A stretch of 32,131 nucleotides of DNA, taken from contig CAIZNP010000101.1 of the NCBI GenBank assembly GCA_903934375.1, forward strand, positions 1-32,131, read 5' to 3'. Position 1 is the stretch's first letter, and each line of letters starts with the position of its first letter. Source of the DNA: an uncultured Synechococcaceae cyanobacterium (GTDB taxonomy: Bacteria; Cyanobacteriota; Cyanobacteriia; PCC-6307; Cyanobiaceae). A program made the translations under genes and the position numbers. Shown here piece by piece: positions 9,882 to 19,107 of this stretch. The notes beneath the pieces were generated by a model that saw only the letters and a program-made list of their open reading frames with translations, had not been told where the DNA came from and made no database searches.

Positions 9882-10830
9882 TCCGGCCGCCATCGGCCGC
9901 GACGCCATTGGCTTCATCGGTCTGGGGGCCCTCGGGGCCCCCATGGCCGCCAATCTGATCACTGCCGGCTTCCCGCTCACGCTGCATAACCGCAGCCGCC
10001 AGCGGGAAGCCGTTGTGCAGCAAGCGGCCGCGAACCACTCCGAGAGCTCCGCCAATGCCGTCAGCGCCGACAGTCCGGCGGCCGTGGCCCGGGCCAGCAG
10101 CATCCTCTGCCTCTGCCTCAGCGACGATGCCGCCGTGGAAGCGGTGCTGCTGGGGGGCGGCGGTGCCGCCATCCATGGCCTGCAGCCCGGTTCGCTGCTG
10201 ATCGATTTCTCAACCATCAGCCCCGCCACCACCCACCGACTGGCCGAACGGCTGGCGGAAGCAGGTGTGGCCTGGCTGGATGCGCCGGTGACAGGCGGCA
10301 CCGAAGGCGCCAGGGCCGGCACGCTCTCGGTGCTGGTGGGCGGAGAGGCGGCGGATCTGCAGCGGGCGCGGCCGCTGCTGGAGGTGATCGGCGGCCGCAT
10401 CACCCATCTGGGCTCGCTGGGGGCGGGGCAGCAAGCCAAGGCCGTGAACCAGGTGCTGGTGGCCGGCAGCTACGGCGCCGTGGCTGAAGCCCTGGCCCTC
10501 GGCCAGCGGCTGGGACTGCCGATGGCGCTGCTGGTGGAGGCGCTGCAGGCCGGCGCCGCCGGCTCCTGGGCCCTCACCCATCGCTCCGGCCACATGCTGG
10601 AGGGAAACCATCCGCTGGGGTTCCGGCTGTCCCTGCACCGCAAGGACCTGGCCATCGCCCTGGAGACGGCAGCCGCGGTGGAGTTGGATCTTCCCCTCAG
10701 CCGGCGCATCGCCCAGCTGGAGGATGACCTGATCGCTCGCGGCCACGGTGATGAGGACGTCTCAGCCCTGGCGCGCTGGTTTCGCGCCGCAGGCGATCCG
10801 CCGCCGACTCAGGATCAGGACCAGCCTTAG
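9871..10830 (+). CDS. NAD(P)-dependent oxidoreductase, 3-hydroxyisobutyrate dehydrogenase-like family
   Basis: [28 protein letters not shown] (Rossmann), [62 protein letters not shown]; overlaps pgk by 11 bp. Confidence 0.9.
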   Translation: MRPDPAAIGRDAIGFIGLGALGAPMAANLITAGFPLTLHNRSRQREAVVQQAAANHSESSANAVSADSPAAVARASSILCLCLSDDAAVEAVLLGGGGAAIHGLQPGSLLIDFSTISPATTHRLAERLAEAGVAWLDAPVTGGTEGARAGTLSVLVGGEAADLQRARPLLEVIGGRITHLGSLGAGQQAKAVNQVLVAGSYGAVAEALALGQRLGLPMALLVEALQAGAAGSWALTHRSGHMLEGNHPLGFRLSLHRKDLAIALETAAAVELDLPLSRRIAQLEDDLIARGHGDEDVSALARWFRAAGDPPPTQDQDQP

Positions 10831-11336
10831 GGCAGCTGCGGCGCAGACTGCCACGGCTGGAGCGGCTGGGGCTGCGACTGCTGCCGTAGCGATTGCTGGC
10901 GCCCCGGCTGGGGGCGCGCTTCATCCCCTTGCCAACCTCGGGAGCGCGGCATCGGCAGCCCGAAGCGCTGGATGAGGGCCTGCTGCTGCTGCATCTGCTG
11001 CCGGCGCTGCTGCTTCTGGGCCCTGGCCAGGGACTGCCAACAGCTGCGGACGGCCGTGACGGCACCGGCCTGGGCCAGACAGCGCTGGGTCTGATCCAGC
11101 TGGGTCAGGCGCGCACGGCTGCGGGAGTCCTCCAGGGTCCGGAGTGCCTGCAGATAGTCGCGGCGCTGGGATGGGCTGAGGCGGCTGAGGGCCTCGAGCA
11201 GGGGCTCCGCCTCACCGTCACGGGAGCCGTCATGCGGGCCGGCCGGCGCCGCCTGGCTCCAGCCGGAGCTGGTGCCCAGCAACAGGACTCCCGCGAGGGA
11301 GAGGACGATACGGGATCGATGGGAGGGGGTAGCCAT
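10827..11336 (-). CDS. Gln/Arg-rich secreted hypothetical protein
   Basis: MATPSHRSRIVLSLAGVLLLGTSSGWSQA signal-peptide-like N-terminus, then LSRLSPSQRRDYLQALRTLEDSRSRARLTQLDQTQRCLAQAGAVTAVRSCWQSLARAQKQQRRQQMQQQQALIQRFG; same strand and downstream of the histidine kinase. Confidence 0.65.
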   Translation of the reverse strand: MATPSHRSRIVLSLAGVLLLGTSSGWSQAAPAGPHDGSRDGEAEPLLEALSRLSPSQRRDYLQALRTLEDSRSRARLTQLDQTQRCLAQAGAVTAVRSCWQSLARAQKQQRRQQMQQQQALIQRFGLPMPRSRGWQGDEARPQPGRQQSLRQQSQPQPLQPWQSAPQLP

Positions 11337-11458
11337 GGGCGTTGGACAGGAGACACCTGCAGACTGCCGCCCGGGCTCAGGGAGGGTGCAGCCGCACTGC
11401 CGGCGAGGTGTGACCAGATGCGACCCGCACGGCACGCACGAGCCCAGAACCCCTGGCT

Positions 11459-12805
11459 TCAGGAGCTGCCGGTACCCGCCCCTGCCGCCGGCAGCGGTGC
11501 CGAAGGATCCGGCAGCGAGCGTGCCCGCAGCACCACCGCAAAGCCGTCGGCCGCGGCCTCACCGCGGCGCATCTCCAGCCCGCCGCCATGGGCCATCGCC
11601 ACACGGGCCGCGATGGCCAGCCCCAGGCCGCAGTGGCCGCTACCACCACGAGCCTGATCCAACCGCTGGAAGGGCTGCAGGGCCTGGAGCCAGGCGGTCT
11701 GCGGGATGCCGTCGCCCCGATCCCAGACCTCGATTCGAAAGCCGGGGTGAGCCCCGTCAACGCCATCCGGTCTCAGCACCAGCCGCAGGGGTGGCCTGCC
11801 ATGGCTGAGGGCGTTATCGATCAGGTTGCCCACGGCCCTGCCCAGAGCCGTGGGCTGGATGCAGGCCTCGATCGGCTCCAGATCCAGCTCCAGATCTCCG
11901 GGGTCGAGGACCGCCGTGAGCTCCGCCAGCCACTGCTCCAGCGGGACCCGCACGGCGGGTTCCGCATCGCCGCCGCCGGCGAACAGCAGGAACTGTCCGG
12001 TGATGCGCTCGAGGGCATCGAGATCGGCCTCAGCCCTCTGGCGGTCATCTGCAGCGGGATGGTCCAAGCCCAGCCGCAGCCGCAGGCGAGTGAGGGGACT
12101 CTTCAGGTCGTGGGCGATGCCGGCCAGCATCGTGGCCCGGTCGCGGTCGCTGTCGACCAACCGCCGCACCATGGCATTGAAGTGATCGGTGAGACGGCGC
12201 ACCGCCGCCGCTCCCCGCGGCGGCAGCGGGGCCTGAACGGACGCCTGACCGGAGGTCTGCAGGCCCACCTGGGCCAGGGCCTGCTCCAGCTGCTGCAGGG
12301 GACGCCGCACCTCAACCCACAGGTAGAGGAACGAGGCGGAGATGCTCCCCGCCAGCAGGGCCGCCGCCAGAAGAAGCGGATCCGGCGGCCAGCGCCGGGG
12401 CGAGCCGACTGGAGCCAGCAGCCACACCGGTTCCAGCGGCGAAAGCACCTGCACCCACAGCCCCGGCACCTCCACCGCCGCCGGCAGCACCGGTGGGCAG
12501 GGATCAAGGCGCTGGCAGAGATCTCCGCGCAGCTGATCGGCCTGGCGTCGCAGTCGGCCATCGCTGCTGACGGGGGGGCGCTCGCCGATCAGCAGCGGCA
12601 GTCCGCTGAGCCGTGCCAGGGCCTGGGGGGGCAGACGATCCAGGGCCAGCTCCGCCAGGCGCAGATTGAAGGCCACCTCCGGCCCCATCTGGGCGATCTG
12701 AGCCCGCTCGAGCCGCTGAGCCAGCAATGTCTGCAACAGGGCCAGGGCGAGGGCCGAGATGCCTGCCCCGAGCAGGGCATACCTAGCGGGTGCGGGGCTG
12801 GCCAT
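11459..12805 (-). CDS. sensor histidine kinase (EnvZ-like: two TM segments, HAMP, HisKA, HATPase)
   Basis: MLAGIAHDLKSPLTRLRLRLGL (H-box), NLIDNALSHG (N-box), VWDRGDGIP and GLGLAIAARVAMAHGG (G boxes); N-terminal TM and second TM LLLAAALLAGSISASFLYLWVEVRRPLQQLEQAL. Confidence 0.93.
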   Translation of the reverse strand: MASPAPARYALLGAGISALALALLQTLLAQRLERAQIAQMGPEVAFNLRLAELALDRLPPQALARLSGLPLLIGERPPVSSDGRLRRQADQLRGDLCQRLDPCPPVLPAAVEVPGLWVQVLSPLEPVWLLAPVGSPRRWPPDPLLLAAALLAGSISASFLYLWVEVRRPLQQLEQALAQVGLQTSGQASVQAPLPPRGAAAVRRLTDHFNAMVRRLVDSDRDRATMLAGIAHDLKSPLTRLRLRLGLDHPAADDRQRAEADLDALERITGQFLLFAGGGDAEPAVRVPLEQWLAELTAVLDPGDLELDLEPIEACIQPTALGRAVGNLIDNALSHGRPPLRLVLRPDGVDGAHPGFRIEVWDRGDGIPQTAWLQALQPFQRLDQARGGSGHCGLGLAIAARVAMAHGGGLEMRRGEAAADGFAVVLRARSLPDPSAPLPAAGAGTGSS

Positions 12806-13523
12806 CGGGCACGAAGACGTATCCGTAACCCCACACCGTCTGCAGATAGCGAGGCCGGGCGGGATCCGGTTCCACCAACCGGCGCACCCGCGACACCTGC
12901 ACATCCATGCTGCGGCTGTCAGTGTCTGATCCGGGCCCGCGGGCCAGCTCGATCAGCCTCTCCCGCGACAGCGGCCGGTGGGGGTGCTGCACGAAGGCCG
13001 CCAGCAGGCTGAACTCACCGCTGGTGATCACCACAGGCTGCCCCCCCCGCTCCAGGCAGCGTGCCGCCAGATCGAGCCGGCAGGCGCCGAACTCCACCAG
13101 CTGCCCCTCGGCGAGCGGTGTGCCGGCGGGCAGGGCGATGCGGCGACGCAGCACCGCCTCAATCCTGGCCGTGAGCTCCCGGGGCAGGAATGGTTTGCCC
13201 AGATAGTCGTCAGCCCCCTGCTCCAGCCCGATGATCCGGTCAACGCCATCCCCCCGTGCGGTAAGCATCACCACCGGAAGGTCATCACCGCTGTCCCGCA
13301 GGCGCCGCAGCAGGGTGAGGCCATCGTCGCCCGGCAGCATCACATCCAGCACCACCAGGTCTGGCCGCTGGCCCGCCAGCCGTGCCATCAGCTGCTCGCC
13401 ACTGGCCAGACAACGCACGTCGTAACCCTGATCGGTGAGGTAAGTGCCCACCAGCCGGCGCTGTTCCGGATCGTCGTCCACCACCCAGATACGCGCCGGA
13501 GCGCTGCGCTGTGAATGGGCCAT
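12783..13523 (-). CDS. OmpR/PhoB-family response regulator
   Basis: IWVVDDDPEQRRLVGTYLTDQGYDV...DLVVLDVMLPGDDGLTLLRRLRDSGDDLPVVMLTARGDGVDRIIGLEQGADDYLGKPF; C-terminal winged helix ending in YLQTVWGYGYVFVPDG; overlaps the kinase gene by 23 bp. Confidence 0.95.
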   Translation of the reverse strand: MAHSQRSAPARIWVVDDDPEQRRLVGTYLTDQGYDVRCLASGEQLMARLAGQRPDLVVLDVMLPGDDGLTLLRRLRDSGDDLPVVMLTARGDGVDRIIGLEQGADDYLGKPFLPRELTARIEAVLRRRIALPAGTPLAEGQLVEFGACRLDLAARCLERGGQPVVITSGEFSLLAAFVQHPHRPLSRERLIELARGPGSDTDSRSMDVQVSRVRRLVEPDPARPRYLQTVWGYGYVFVPDGQPRTR

Positions 13524-13660
13524 GGCGGCGGCCAGGGGCAGGCATGACTGGGCCGACTGTATGGAGATCGGTCCCTGGCGTCAGCGCCAGACAGATCTGG
13601 TCATACCTATGGGGCAACGCGCAAGGCAGCAGCGCGGCGAACGCTCCATAGCCTTGGCCC

Positions 13661-14173
13661 ATGGCACGCCAGCGGATGGGCAGGGGCAAGGGGGCAACCA
13701 TGCTGGCGTTGCTGCTGGTCGGCGCTGGCCAGGCGACATTGATCGATTCCGGCACCCTTGCGGTGCACGCCCAGACCCAGCTGGAGGTCAGGACCTACCA
13801 ACAGCGCCTGCTGAAGCTCTTCCAGCGCCTCGATCGCGACAGCGACCAGCGGCTCGAGCGCAGCGAGGTGGAGGGGCATCCCTACCTGGAACGGCACTTC
13901 GAGCGGCTCGATCAGCAGAAACGGGGCTATCTCTCTCCGGCTGATCTGCGCCCCCCAGCGGGCTCTGCCGGCGGGAACGAGCGGGCCCGGCGCTTCCTCA
14001 CCCTGGCCGACCGCAACGGCGACAACCAGCTGGACCGGCAGGAAGCGGAGCCCTACCCGTGGCTGCAGCGGCTGTTCAATGCGATCGACCGCAACGACGA
14101 CGGCCGGATCAGCGGCGATGAGCTGCGCCAGCTTCGCGGCAGTGGTGGCGCCAGCCGACCGGACGCTCGCTGA
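13661..14173 (+). CDS. secreted EF-hand domain protein
   Basis: N-terminal hydrophobic segment MLALLLVGAGQATLI; EF-hand loops DRDSDQRLERSE, DRNGDNQLDRQE and DRNDDGRISGDE. Confidence 0.8.
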   Translation: MARQRMGRGKGATMLALLLVGAGQATLIDSGTLAVHAQTQLEVRTYQQRLLKLFQRLDRDSDQRLERSEVEGHPYLERHFERLDQQKRGYLSPADLRPPAGSAGGNERARRFLTLADRNGDNQLDRQEAEPYPWLQRLFNAIDRNDDGRISGDELRQLRGSGGASRPDAR

Positions 14174-14181
14174 AGCGACCC

Positions 14182-14931
14182 TCAGGGCTGCAGCGACTGC
14201 CTGTCAGCCACCACGCGCACCTGCTTGCTGGCGGCCACCACACCCTTCGGATGCACGAGAAGCACGGCCCAGGTCTGGCTGCCGGGCTGATAGGGCGCCT
14301 GCACGCTCTTGAACAGACCACCACCACCGAGGGCCTCCAGCGGCAGATCGGGGGTCTGCAGCTGCAGCAGCTGGGCAGCGCTGACCGGCTGAATCGCTCC
14401 AGCCACCACCGCACCATCCAATGGGTCGTCGAAAAGCACGTCAAGGTCGTAGCGCTGACCGGTGAGCACCGCATCGGGGATCAGCAGGCTGACCTTCAGA
14501 TCGGCATCACCGCTTCGCACGATCGAGCTTTCGCGGATCACCTCCTGACGGCTGAAACGCGGCCCACTGCCGCCGAGCAGCAACTGCTGGCGGGCCTCCA
14601 GGCGGAAACGGGTGGGGCCTTCTCTGTCGCTGCCGGTCACGACCACCTCGGTGGTGGATCGGCCATCGCGCAGAGGCGGCCCAGGCTGCACCCGCCAGCG
14701 GGCATCGGGGAAGCGCTGGCGCAGGACGGCACGCCGCTGCTCAAGCTGAGCCGGATCCAGCCCAGGCCCCGGTTCGAGCACGGCGGAGAGCGCCGCGGGT
14801 GAAGGGTCGTTGAGGGCATCCTCGAGGGCCTGAAGGCTCGGGGCGGCCCGCAGTGGCCCCACCAGCAGACCGGAGCCGATCACCACACCGGCCAGAGCGA
14901 AGGCGGCAGGCGGGAGACGGCGCAGCGGCAC
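14182..14931 (-). CDS. hypothetical secreted protein (cyanobacterial type)
   Basis: MPLRRLPPAAFALAGVVIGSGLLVGPLRA signal peptide followed by a beta-rich, protein-like sequence; 249 aa. Confidence 0.7.
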   Translation of the reverse strand: MPLRRLPPAAFALAGVVIGSGLLVGPLRAAPSLQALEDALNDPSPAALSAVLEPGPGLDPAQLEQRRAVLRQRFPDARWRVQPGPPLRDGRSTTEVVVTGSDREGPTRFRLEARQQLLLGGSGPRFSRQEVIRESSIVRSGDADLKVSLLIPDAVLTGQRYDLDVLFDDPLDGAVVAGAIQPVSAAQLLQLQTPDLPLEALGGGGLFKSVQAPYQPGSQTWAVLLVHPKGVVAASKQVRVVADRQSLQP

Positions 14932-14997
14932 GGGGGCAGGACAGTGATCTGGTCCTTAAGTTAGGCGCGCTTCCAGGCCCTCGCCCATGACGCGCCC

Positions 14998-16074
14998 ATG
15001 ACCCGCCTGCTGATCGCAGCCAGCGGCACCGGTGGGCACCTGTTTCCCGCGCTGGCCGTGGCGCAGGCCCTGCCTCCGGACTGGACGATCCACTGGCTCG
15101 GGGTGCCGGACCGGCTGGAGCAGCAGCTGGTGCCGGCGGCCTACCCGCTGCACACCGTGAACGCCGGTGGACTGCAGGGCCGGGGCCTGCAGAAGCTGCT
15201 CAACCTGCTGCGGCTGCTGACCGCCACCTGGAGCGTGCGTCGCCTGATCCGGCGTGAGCGGATCAGGCTGGTGTTCAGCAGCGGCGGCTACATCGCCGCG
15301 CCGGCGATCCTGGCGGCGCGCTGGTGCGGCATCCCAGTGGTGCTGCATGAATCCAACGGTGTGCCCGGCAAGGTGACACGGCTGCTCGGCCGGCTCTGCA
15401 CCCGTGTGGCGGTGGGCCTGCCCCAGGCCGCCGAGCGGCTGCCCCGCTCTCAGCCGCGCGTCACCGGCACTCCCGTGCGCCAGGCTTTCCTGCAGCCGGC
15501 CCCGTTGCCCGACTGGGTGCCCACCGGAGGCGGACCGCTGCTGCTGGTGATGGGCGGCAGCCAGGGGGCGGTGGGGCTGAACCGGATGGTGCGACCGCTG
15601 CTGCCAAGGCTGCTGGCCTGCGGCTGCCGGGTGGTGCACCTCAGCGGCAGCAACGATCCCGACAGCGGCCAGCTGCAACACCCTGCCCACGTGGAGCGCC
15701 CGTTCAGCGAGGAGATGCCGGGCCTGTTACAGCACGCCGATCTGGTGATCAGCCGCGCCGGAGCCGGCAGCCTCAGTGAGCTGGCGGTGAGCGGCAGCCC
15801 GACGATCCTGGTGCCCTTCCCCCAGGCGGCCGACCGCCACCAGGACGCCAACGCCGGTGCCGCCGCAGCCGCGGCTGCGGCCGTGATCGTGTGGCAGCAC
15901 CCACCGGAGCATCCGGCTCTGGCCCAGGCGATCTGGCGGCTTCTCGGTCCGCGGCTGCGCGACTGCGATCCGGTGCTTGATCCGCTGTGCCGGCTCAAGG
16001 CCGGCATGGAACGGCTGGCGGTGCGCGATGCCGATCAACTGGTCGCTCAACTGCTGCTGGAGCTCAGCGGTTGA
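14998..16074 (+). CDS. murG: UDP-N-acetylglucosamine--N-acetylmuramyl-(pentapeptide) pyrophosphoryl-undecaprenol N-acetylglucosamine transferase
   Basis: [114 protein letters not shown]. Confidence 0.96.
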   Translation: MTRLLIAASGTGGHLFPALAVAQALPPDWTIHWLGVPDRLEQQLVPAAYPLHTVNAGGLQGRGLQKLLNLLRLLTATWSVRRLIRRERIRLVFSSGGYIAAPAILAARWCGIPVVLHESNGVPGKVTRLLGRLCTRVAVGLPQAAERLPRSQPRVTGTPVRQAFLQPAPLPDWVPTGGGPLLLVMGGSQGAVGLNRMVRPLLPRLLACGCRVVHLSGSNDPDSGQLQHPAHVERPFSEEMPGLLQHADLVISRAGAGSLSELAVSGSPTILVPFPQAADRHQDANAGAAAAAAAAVIVWQHPPEHPALAQAIWRLLGPRLRDCDPVLDPLCRLKAGMERLAVRDADQLVAQLLLELSG

Positions 16075-16080
16075 TGCGCC

Positions 16081-17226
16081 TCAGCCACGAAGCTCGCGGG
16101 CGAGGGCGTCAACGAGGCGGCGGTTGCCGGCGCGGTCCTGGTAGCCGAGGCGCAACCAGCTCTCCCCCAGTCCCTCAAACGAGCGGCAATCGCGCAGCAG
16201 GATGCGATGGCGCTGCTCCAGCGCCAGGCGCAGCGGCTCCAGGCTGATCGGGAGCCCCTGGCACACCCCCTGAAGCAGCAGGAAATTGGCGGCCGAGGGC
16301 AGAGGCCGCAGCCCTGACAGCAGGGCCAGGCGCTGCTGGAGCCAGGCCCCCTCTGCCGCCACCCAGCCCTGCACACGCCGGCACCAGCGCCCGTAGAAGC
16401 GGGCATCGGCCAGCAGCGCTTCCCCGGCAGCGGCGGCCAGCCCATTCACCGGCCAGGGATCGCGCCAGCCGCTCCAGCGAGCCAGGCGCTGCGGGTCTCC
16501 CAGGGCATAGCCCAGCCGCAGCCCGGCGATGGCGAACAACTTGGTGAGGCTGCGGATCACCACCAGATTGGAGTGGCTCGCCAGCAGCGGCACCAGCGAC
16601 TGAGCCTCGCCGCCGGCAACCAGCGGAAGAAAGGCCTCATCGCAGATCACGAGCGCATGGTTCCGGAGCAGCGGCTCGAGCGAGGCGCGGCTCCAGAGCT
16701 GGCCCGTGGGGTTGTGGGGGTTGGTGACCCACAGCACAGCAGGAGCGTCAGCCCGGTCCGCAGCCTCGAGCAGGGGCCAGGGCTGGGGGCTGGGCTGGAG
16801 CCCCGGCTGGCCCCCCGGCTGCGCACACTCCAGGGGGAGCGGCGCAGCCACAGGCTCACTCCCCCAACAGGCCAGAGCCCGCCTGTAGTCGGCGAAGCCC
16901 GGCTCCGGCAGCTGGCTGCGGCCGAGAGCCGCAGCATCACGGGCCGCCCAGGTGAACAGTTCGGCAGCGCCGTTGCCCGGCAGCACCCAGGCCGGATCGA
17001 GCTGGTGCAGCACCGCGATCGCCCGGCGCAGATCGGTGTACTCGCGATCCGGGTAGGGCCGCAGCGCGGCCTGACGCAGCACCCGCCGCAGCGGCGCCGG
17101 TGGCCGGAACGGCACCAGCGAGGCGCTGGCATCCAGCAGCTGCTCCGGGCGGCAGCCAAGGCGTGCCGCCGCCGCCGCCAGGTTGCCTCCGTGGCGCTCA
17201 CTACTGCTGGAGGCGGCGGCGCTCAC
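16081..17226 (-). CDS. class I/II aminotransferase, CobC (threonine-phosphate decarboxylase)-like
   Basis: ERHGGNLAAAAARLG, LDASASLVPF, VLPGNGAAELFTW, VLWVTNPHNPTGQLWSRASLEPLL, VICDEAFLPLV, VIRSLTKLFAIAGLRLGYALGDP. GTG start at 17226 preferred; an upstream ATG at 17286 would overlap the divergent moxR start. Confidence 0.88.
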   Translation of the reverse strand: MSAAASSSSERHGGNLAAAAARLGCRPEQLLDASASLVPFRPPAPLRRVLRQAALRPYPDREYTDLRRAIAVLHQLDPAWVLPGNGAAELFTWAARDAAALGRSQLPEPGFADYRRALACWGSEPVAAPLPLECAQPGGQPGLQPSPQPWPLLEAADRADAPAVLWVTNPHNPTGQLWSRASLEPLLRNHALVICDEAFLPLVAGGEAQSLVPLLASHSNLVVIRSLTKLFAIAGLRLGYALGDPQRLARWSGWRDPWPVNGLAAAAGEALLADARFYGRWCRRVQGWVAAEGAWLQQRLALLSGLRPLPSAANFLLLQGVCQGLPISLEPLRLALEQRHRILLRDCRSFEGLGESWLRLGYQDRAGNRRLVDALARELRG

Positions 17227-17284
17227 TGAACGGGTGGCGTGTCTGCTTAGCCTGACTGGCCACCGGCCAGGGTGCTCCGTTTCC

Positions 17285-18184
17285 ATGGGATCCGCCCCCC
17301 TACACAACCTGCTGGCGGCCCTCAACGGCGTGCTGCTGGGCAAGGAGCAACAGGTGAAGCTGGCGGTGAGCTGCCTGCTTGCCGGCGGCCACTTGCTGAT
17401 TGAAGATCTGCCCGGCGTAGGCAAGACCACCCTGGCGGAAGGTCTCGCCCGGGCCTTCGGTCTGGAGTTCAAGCGGGTCAGCTTCACCAGCGACCTGCTG
17501 CCGGCGGATCTCACCGGCATCAACGTGCTCGACCCCGCCACGGGCAGCTTCCGATTCCAGCCAGGCCCCCTGTTCAGCCAAGTGCTGTTGGCGGATGAGA
17601 TCAACCGCGCCAGCCCCCGCACCCAGAGCGCCCTGCTTGAAGCCATGGCCACCGGACGGGTGAGTGTGGACGGCACCACTCACGCCCTGCCACGACCGTT
17701 CATGGTGATCGCGACCCAGAACGGAGTGGACCAGGTGGGCACCGCTCCGCTACCCGAATCCCAGCTCGACCGCTTCCTGATGCGGATCAGCCTGGGCTTC
17801 CCGACCCGGGAAGCGGAACGCGCCCTGCTGGCCCGCGAGAGCCTGCCCCTGGAATCCATGGCCAGCACCAACACAGCCAGCGACCTGCTCGGCTGGCAGG
17901 GGCAGTGCCGGCAGCAGCACAGCAGTGATGCTCTGCTGGAGTACGTGCTCGACCTGATGGCCGCCAGCAGGGCTGAGGAGCGTGATGGCGCCCCCCTCTC
18001 GCCCCGTGCCTCCCAGGGGCTGCTGGCCGCAGCCAGGGCCTGGGCGCTGTTGGCACAGCGCGACTTTGTGACCCCGGCAGACATTCAGGCCGTGTTCACG
18101 GCCGTGGCTGAGCACCGCCTTGATCCCAGCGGCCATGGCGAACGCAGCGCAACCCTCCTGCACCAGGTGCATGCGATCCGTTGA
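17285..18184 (+). CDS. MoxR-family AAA+ ATPase
   Basis: LIEDLPGVGKTTLAEGLARAF (Walker A), VLLADEINRASPRTQSALLEAMATGRVSVDG, FMVIATQNGVDQVGTAPLPESQLDRFLMRISLGFP. Confidence 0.95.
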   Translation: MGSAPLHNLLAALNGVLLGKEQQVKLAVSCLLAGGHLLIEDLPGVGKTTLAEGLARAFGLEFKRVSFTSDLLPADLTGINVLDPATGSFRFQPGPLFSQVLLADEINRASPRTQSALLEAMATGRVSVDGTTHALPRPFMVIATQNGVDQVGTAPLPESQLDRFLMRISLGFPTREAERALLARESLPLESMASTNTASDLLGWQGQCRQQHSSDALLEYVLDLMAASRAEERDGAPLSPRASQGLLAAARAWALLAQRDFVTPADIQAVFTAVAEHRLDPSGHGERSATLLHQVHAIR

Positions 18185-19100
18185 CGTGACCCGACTGGGT
18201 CCGCTGCAGGCTGGCCCTGAGCTGCGCCTCGGCCTGCGCAACCTTTACATCGTTCCCACCCGCTTCGGCGCCCTGTGGATGGCGGGAGCGGCCCTGCTGC
18301 AGATGGTGGGCATTCAGACGCAACGCAATGGTCCGCTGCTGCTGAGCTTCGTGATGCTGGCGCTGATGCTGCTGGCGCTGCACCTCACCCAATTCAATCT
18401 GCAGGGGCTGGAACTGCGAAGCACGGAACCGAGGCCCGGCTTTGCCGATGAACACCTGCGCTACCCGCTGCAACTGCACAGCAACTGCCGCCGGGAAGCT
18501 ATCGACCTGCGGCTGGAGGGTGGTGAGCCTCTGCCGCCCCAACGCCTGGATCCCGGCAACACCCGCGTGGGGCTGAGCTGGCGGTGCAGCCGGCGCGGGC
18601 TGCAGCGGCCGGGCCCAGTGCTGATCCGCAGCACCGCACCCCTGGGTCTGTTCATCTGCTGGAGCCGCTGGCAACCCAGCAGCGAGCAGGCGGTGATTCC
18701 AGCGCGGCGGCAGGGACCCGTGGGCTCAATAGGCGCTGACCAGCCTTCGCGGACACTGGCCGACCAGCGGGCCAGCAGCCGCGAGAGCAGCGAGCACTGG
18801 CACGACCTGCGGCCCCACCGGCCCCAGGACAGCCAGGCCCGCCTGGCCTGGAAGGCGCTGGCCCAGGGGCGGGGGCGACTCAGCAAGGTGTTCCGCGAGG
18901 AGGAACGGGAAACAGTGGTGCTGACCCCAGCGCCCGGCATACCCCACGAGCAGGCCCTGCAGCACCTCAGCGCAGCGGTCTGGCAGCTCAGCCAGCGGGG
19001 CGAGCGCTACGGCCTGCGGCTGGCCGACACGCTGATCCCGCCGGGCCAGGGGCGCGAGCATCGCGACCGCTGCCTGCTGGCCCTGGCCCTCGCCAGCTGA
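18171..19100 (+). CDS. DUF58 domain-containing protein
   Basis: Two N-terminal TM segments, then IGADQPSRTLADQRASSRESSEHWHDLRPHRPQDSQARLAWKALAQGRGRLSKVFREEERETVVL; follows moxR and precedes a transglutaminase gene. Start codon inferred (M at 18171). Confidence 0.8.
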   Translation: MRSVDVTRLGPLQAGPELRLGLRNLYIVPTRFGALWMAGAALLQMVGIQTQRNGPLLLSFVMLALMLLALHLTQFNLQGLELRSTEPRPGFADEHLRYPLQLHSNCRREAIDLRLEGGEPLPPQRLDPGNTRVGLSWRCSRRGLQRPGPVLIRSTAPLGLFICWSRWQPSSEQAVIPARRQGPVGSIGADQPSRTLADQRASSRESSEHWHDLRPHRPQDSQARLAWKALAQGRGRLSKVFREEERETVVLTPAPGIPHEQALQHLSAAVWQLSQRGERYGLRLADTLIPPGQGREHRDRCLLALALAS

Positions 19101-19107
19101 AACGGCC

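Noticed and set aside
8481-10439. 652-aa reverse-strand ORF over pgk
   Set aside because: Antisense to phosphoglycerate kinase; the translation lacks recognisable motifs apart from the UspA frame at its end, which is annotated separately.
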